DNA from: Saccoglossus kowalevskii
Taxonomy: Eukaryota > Hemichordata > Enteropneusta > Harrimaniidae
Assembly (NCBI RefSeq): GCF_000003605.2
Contig: NW_003123414.1
Coordinates: 333,541 to 373,265, forward strand
DNA length: 39,725 bases
Direction: 5' to 3'
A program made the position numbers and the translations under genes. Below the pieces are notes generated by a model. The model saw only the letters and a program-made list of their open reading frames with translations, had not been told where the DNA came from and searched no databases. Every line of letters begins with the position of its first letter. The stretch's first letter is position 1. This document shows, piece by piece, positions 34,903 to 39,725 of the stretch.

Positions 34903-37441
34903 TTATTTAAACCATACTTTGCTACGAAGAGTATAGGTGGGGGCAGGAACTGTAGTATAAATCATATCGACCACCATATTTGATACAGCCTCGTTAACTC
35001 TCGTCATCATGTCCAGTAAATGTTCCTCGTCACTATACTGTTCCATGACGTCAACCAGTTTGCTGATATAAAAGCTGCCGTTGTTTTCGTCACGGTAGGA
35101 TACATATCCAGGTACGGTACTATAGCCTAATAGGAAGTCAGCCTCGCTCGGGATCAAAGATCTGATTTCATCGTCACCATCTGTCTCGACACCGGTCATG
35201 TTAGTCGTTCCCTGACACGCTTGAATGAAAAACAGTTTAGGTTTCCCCGCCAAAGTTGGACACCATGGCGATGTGAACAGTTTGGTCAGCTCTTTTATCT
35301 CGACATCCCGGTTATCTATACCATAGACTTTACCCAGTGCGCCATGGGATAGAATACAAACAACCAGACAGTCAAACCTCTTGTGGCTTTCTTTACTGAA
35401 TGCCTTCAACACCAATGTCATTTCCTCTGCTCCTAAGTTTGTATATTCGTGAACGCGAAAATGTAGGTTCGTGAACAGATGATACAGCCGTTCTGAAAAA
35501 GTACCAAAACGTCAACATTTAAAAAAATGTTCAGTATTGTTAATGCATATGTTAAAACGAGGGAGTCGTCACTTGCGCATGCGTCAGATGGCCATAGCGT
35601 GTCATTGTTTACAAACAAGCGTCTACCCATGACCCTTTGCGTCTTGTGTGTGTGTGTTGTTATCGTCGCTTGGAACTGGATTCCCGCGCGTGTGCAGGTG
35701 ACGACCCTTCCGCTTTAATTCTGCCACAACAATATCATATTGTTGGGAATGTGTCTTTTTGAGTTTTCTTAAATTCAAGATGGGGGCCAATCCACATGGG
35801 GAGACGTAAAACAATTATAAAACAATATTACACTTGGTACATACGTGCTGCAAGCCAAATTTAAGATCAAGGTGTTTAAAACGCGAGATTCGTCAGCTGC
35901 GCACGCCAGGGAATTGAGTCCTAAGCGACGATAACAACACACGCTAAAAACGCATTGGGTTCTATCAGTATACAAAATTTTAGATCAGGCCAAGGGGTGA
36001 TAATAGGGCCCACCCCTATTGATATGTATAGCTTATTGCCAACGTTCTCGTCGTCACATAAACTGCATATGTCAAGATTATTACTCGTGATCATACATAA
36101 TTGAATTCTGTAATTGAGATTATCATCTAAATAATGTAGCATACCTGCATCAACATCTGATCCTTTCCTTTCACGACCTGGTTCCATAAATTTCACATTA
36201 TTGATGATTATTGCTTCACCACGTGGTCGACGGTTCATAACATAACTATCACCTTGACTTGTGCTTCTTTTAGTTCTGGTGGGTGGGTTAGTTACATCCT
36301 GCATGGTCGCTGTATTCAGCTCACGCTGATGTGCTTGGACTTCAGGCCTTTGTGGCTGGACTTCTTCTGTAGGTGGGTCCTCAAACGGGAACGCGTCAAC
36401 ATCTTGCTGTAGCTTTGGATCCCCATCAAGGTCTACCCGATGCCGTTCATGGTCCGATCCCTTGGCGTCCGACTGATGCTCATCCACTTTTAAATTTGAC
36501 AAATCTTGCAAAGATCGTTGTTGTTTTTCATTCTGTGAGTAGTATCTTTGTACATCGCTGAGGCAGTTTTCTTTTTGACATATATTCTGTGGTGGTACCT
36601 TAAGTTGATTGTTTTGCAAAACCAGTTTTCGCAGTTTCCAAGTGCATAACTGGTGCGGGAATTGTTCAATGTTATTGTTGCTGGCACGTAAAATTACCAA
36701 CTGTTCACAGTTACGTAACGATTCTGGCAAAGCAGAAAGTTGATTGTAGGACACATTTAATTCGGTCAGTGACTGTAACATTGACATATTTGCAGGTAAA
36801 TGGGTCAGTTTATTGTTCTCCAGGTTCAGTACTTTCAGAGATGTGAATTTCAGGACAACTATCGGCAGCTCAGTGAACAAATTTCGCGCCAAATACAAAT
36901 GCTTTACTTGTGTCAGTACTTTCATGTTGGTTGGGAACGTTGTCAAATAGTTTTGGTTCAGCAATACTGTCTCGACTTGTCTGTACTTGGGATTCATCCA
37001 TATTTCATCCGGAACCTTTGTTATACGCTGGTTTTCTTTATCGTAGATACCTTCTGTTAGTTCTTCTTCTTCTTGGTGTTGGTATCGATATGACGAACTG
37101 ATGTTTTCACAGTAAGACCTCGATGAAGTTGTCTGTTTGTCGGAGTAGGTATGGGTGGATGGCTCAAGAGGGAAACCGATATTCTCGCAGTATGATGTCG
37201 ACGATGGTGTCTGTTTGTCGGAGTATGTGTGGATTGGTTCACGAGAAGAACTGAAACTGTCAGAATAACACTTCGGTAAAGTTGTTTGTTTGGCGGCGTT
37301 TGCTAACGTTGTTGGAGTCGTTGGATGAGGGTAGCTCAGACTGTCGGTTAATGAAGTTGGGTACTTGTAGTAAGGCGTCGAACAGAATGGACTTTTCGTA
37401 TTACCGGCTGCGTTTGCATATGGGTTAGGATAACTTGACAT
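34903..37441 (-). CDS. LRR-caspase fusion protein (complete caspase catalytic domain)
   Basis: Two coding exons on the minus strand, 37441-36145 and 35492-34903, joined in phase (1887 nt, 628 aa). The intron has donor CAG|GTATGC and acceptor TACTTTTTCAG. Residues 1-135 are Ser/Thr/Tyr/Pro-rich with a twofold repeat (HTYSDKQT...SYCENI). Residues ~153-290 are about six LRRs of the LP type. Residues ~300-400 are a charged linker, and ~405-628 a full caspase domain. The domain shows RGEAIIINN at 407, R425 in ERKGSDVDA, H482 in SHG, C525 in QACQG, VETD at 534-537 before the small subunit, and R566 in VSYRD. These cover the catalytic dyad, the S1-pocket arginines and a likely interdomain cleavage site. 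No CARD or DED is present. The intron cuts the conserved GxDVDA motif, which ties both exons to one protein. An acceptor at 37466 implies an upstream, probably untranslated, exon. Substrate Asp specificity is expected; the biological role is not known. Confidence 0.87.
35552..35718 (+). mobile_element. TTAA-type MITE, copy 3, downstream half of the LRR-caspase intron
   Basis: Complete element with TTAA at both ends (35552-35555 and 35715-35718) and the family ends GAGGGAGTCGTCACTTGCGC and GTGCAGGTGACGACCCTTCC. It lies within the intron of the LRR-caspase gene about 60 nt from the caspase-exon acceptor. Confidence 0.82.
35876..35953 (-). mobile_element. TTAA-type MITE, truncated copy 4
   Basis: Only one half of the element remains: TTAAAACGCGAGATTCGTCA, then the body GAATTGAGTCCTAAGCGACG and GCTAAAAACGCA as in copy 1, ending abruptly near 35953. 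It is also in the LRR-caspase intron. The frame of the LRR exon, if the intron is not removed, stays open into this element and stops there. Confidence 0.72.
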
Positions 37442-37769
37442 ATTGTTTGTATCCACGTGGTCGAGCTGAAGAAAAACAAACTTTGTATAATTAATTTTCT
37501 CAGTACAATTGACATTAGTACAAAATACAAAATAATATGTATTCATAGAAAACATCCATATCACGAGTTGGTCTGATAGCACCAGAAAAACGCGGAGTTT
37601 CAGCATTTCTGGGTTAATTATTGAGACATCCAATTTAGATCTATAACATGCACTTAAAAAGATTCCTAGTTTTGGATTCAATGCAAAGTTACTTGAGGGT
37701 TAACAATTTGAAATCAAAGAGGTTGGGTGATATATTTTTATTTTCCTGGTATGTGTTTTTTTTCAACAT

Positions 37770-38300
37770 GATGTATATTGTAGTTGTAAAGTTTCACAGC
37801 AATCAGTAAGGGCATTGCAGCGTTTATGTCATTTGAATAGCTTTCATAATACAAAATGTCCGTTAGTCGGCTATTTTGATTCTGATCTGAAAACAATAAT
37901 GACGTACAAGAAGGTCATGTTATGTTCAATGTATGTGCAACGTTTGAAAATCTGCTGTCAATGTATAACCAGAATTTGTGATTAAAATTGATTTTAGTGC
38001 ATTTCTAAAATAAAAATGGCCGCTATTCGACCATCTTGAATTGGATTATTAAACAAATGCATGTACATATGTGTTTCGTGGTGTGTGATTTGTATATCAA
38101 GTTTGAGCAAAATCAGTCGAGGAAAATCAGGGCTATGTCCCTGGAATAGCATTCATCAGGGAAGAATGGCAACCAGACGGTCATTTTGAATTCAATCTGA
38201 TAAACACAATCCTATAATTTAAGTTCCTATAATGTCCAATGTAAGTACACGTTTTGAATGAATTTCATCTATACATGACCGTGATTCAGTTACGGAACGG
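37770..38300. repeat. Degenerate ~155-bp tandem repeat, at least three units
   Basis: The block AAAATGTCCGTTAGTCGGCT followed by ATTTTGATT recurs as AAAATGGCCGCTATTCGACC at 38013 and GAATGGCAACCAGACGGTCA at 38164. Spacing is about 158 and 151 bp. Each is preceded at a similar distance by an AATCAGT-like segment. This looks like an old satellite or an internally repeated mobile element. Confidence 0.5.
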
Positions 38301-39014
38301 TTCCGGCAAAAATGCTTAATTTTCATAGTTTTTTAAACAATAAAATTACCATCATTTGGCTCACATGAATATGGACTTCAAACGAATACACCTAATGTTA
38401 AACTGCTCTATAAGATACACATGTGCAGGTGATATATAAAATGTTGTTTTCTATTTTAATGTTGTTTTTGTAATGCCCATGTATTACATCAGACGCATAA
38501 TAAACTAGAAGGTATTGCCACCATGCTATCATGATGTCCTGTTAGTATCTATTCAAATGCTAAAGTGAAAAAAAAAATATTGTATATATCACTGAATTAG
38601 CATATATGCGGTTACATGGCGCCCTCTGATTTCCAAACTAGTATTTATTGTATGCGTGAAAAACTAAAACGTTATATAAATGTATATATTCTACTGACAG
38701 ATTGTTAATTTAAATGTAAAGGCTGCAGTTGATGAATTGACACCACGCAAAATAACAATTTCTATATGAAACAATTTATTTTTTAAATAAAATCAATGAC
38801 ATCAATGCTTTGACAATCTATAGGCTACTCGAGGGGTGATCGAATGCTGTGACCGAGGGAACCAGTTCACCGGTAACTGGAGCGTGAAGCTCGCAACTCG
38901 AATGTATGATCAGTTGAAGTAAACAACTATTTAAGGGTTAATTTGTTTATGCACGATTCACTATTCATAGCTGTATTGAATGGAATGTCGGAAGCTCGAG
39001 GCGTCTTCAACAGT

Positions 39015-39147
39015 TTAAAGGGCGGCAATCGTCGTGCCGCGTCCTGTGCGATATGGGACTCATAGCGACGTATACAACGCGTGTGAAATACATTGTTTAT
39101 TTACATGAAATTCGAACACGCGCTGCTCGACGACCACCGCGATTTAA
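39015..39147. mobile_element. Second TTAA-type MITE family, 133 bp
   Basis: Flanked by TTAA at 39015-39018 and 39144-39147. The left end is TTAAAGGGCGGCAATCGTCG; the right end, reversed, is TTAAATCGCGGTGGTCGTCG. The ends resemble those of copies 1-4 (TTAAATCGGGGGAGTCGTC) but the body differs, so it is a related subfamily. Confidence 0.6.
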
Positions 39148-39725
39148 TGCCAGGCGCGCAATGCACTTTATAATAATTATTTTTCACCGCAGGTTTGAGT
39201 TGCCTTATGTAGACTGTCTCAGTCTGGTGAACATGCTCATACAAGTAAGTGCATCACCATGACATCTATTCGTGGTAATAGCGATGCTATTGAATGGGAA
39301 GACAAAGAAATCAGTATCTCTAGTGGACTTTGAAATAAAGAAGAAGAAAAAATGTGGAAAAAGAATTTTGTAAAATTCTGTTCTGGAGGATCTTGGAGTT
39401 TTTCGAACTAATAAAAACGATGACATATAGCCTCGTACAAGTACAATCTGCGTTTGCTTTTATCAACGAGTTAGGGTACACTATCCCGTGTTATAGGACT
39501 ATTATGTTAATTTACAGTGACATGTGTTACGTCATAGAGGGCGCTATATGAGACATGAAATAGAGACGGCAGGGTTGAATTAGAGTTATGGGTGAGGGGC
39601 TCTAAGGAAGTCTTACCCAACGGCCATTGTTCATACCCAATGGTTTTGCTCCATTTCGAACTGGCAATTCTAATGCATGGAATTTTCTTACTAGTTACTA
39701 ATACTACAGTATGACTTGTAGTCTG

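Larger units (their letters stand above)
37442..39725. other. Upstream flank of the LRR-caspase gene, repeats only
   Basis: The first 24 nt are the untranslated start of the LRR exon (to 37465, acceptor TTTTTCTTCAG). Beyond it I see no further coding exon. A ~155-bp degenerate repeat (37770-38300) and a TTAA-flanked element (39015-39147) are present. Confidence 0.45.

Noticed and set aside
35921-36144. The last 74 codons of the long LRR reading frame as the normal C-terminus
   Set aside because: The donor at 36145/36144 joins in phase to the caspase exon and restores the conserved caspase order; the read-through ends in a MITE fragment. Kept only as a possible intron-retention isoform.
37442-37681. 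An earlier start codon for the LRR-caspase (frame opens at 37681)
   Set aside because: A good acceptor (TTTTTCTTCAG at 37466) lies between, and the upstream peptide has no family-like features; the Met at 37441 with A at -3 is preferred.
1-39725. CRISPR arrays, operons, ribosome binding sites, rRNA genes
   Set aside because: The window is intron-containing animal DNA; no regular spacer array, rRNA or bacterial-type signal was seen.

Overview
The window is animal genomic DNA, roughly two-thirds AT. It has many short introns (GT-AG, mostly 100-1000 nt), one 50-N assembly gap (24088-24137), and many small repeats. The gene families present (PIDD-like LRR/ZU5/UPA/Death proteins, a caspase, a rhodopsin-class GPCR, a Polinton-type polymerase relic) point to a marine invertebrate. 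A deuterostome such as a hemichordate, echinoderm or cephalochordate is my guess, but I cannot fix the phylum by reading.

Layout. At 730-2002 (minus) I assemble a small three-exon gene for a 120-residue single-pass membrane protein; nested palindromes lie in its second intron. At 5134-6135 (minus) there is an intact, single-exon, orphan class A GPCR. From 6.2 to 9.5 kb I see only repeats: a long TAA-type microsatellite and a nearly perfect triplication of a 208-bp unit. From about 9.5 to 19.0 kb and again from about 22.5 to 33.0 kb lie two copies of a segmental duplication. Each carries one intact plus-strand PIDD1-like gene (A: 12 exons, 815 aa; B: 13 exons, 833 aa) and ends in a degenerate ~32-bp minisatellite. 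Between the copies (about 19.0-20.6 kb) is a decayed Polinton/Maverick-type family B DNA polymerase. From 34.9 to 37.4 kb, on the minus strand, is a two-exon gene for a 628-residue protein that fuses leucine-rich repeats to a complete caspase domain. A family of short TTAA-flanked inverted-repeat elements (MITEs) is scattered at 0.4, 31.1, 35.6, 35.9 and 39.0 kb.

How the genes may work together. In vertebrates PIDD1 (LRR-ZU5-ZU5-UPA-Death) cleaves itself at two HFS sites and, through its Death domain and the adaptor RAIDD, activates caspase-2. Both PIDD-like genes here keep the second HFS site, the one that leads to the caspase-activating fragment. Both have lost the first, where the serine is replaced by alanine. 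A few kilobases away, in opposite orientation, is a caspase with all catalytic and S1-pocket residues and a VETD processing site. It carries LRRs in place of a CARD or DED. I infer a PIDDosome-like cell-death or damage-sensing locus whose wiring differs from the vertebrate one. The family assignments and motifs are read directly; the functional link between the three genes is inference.
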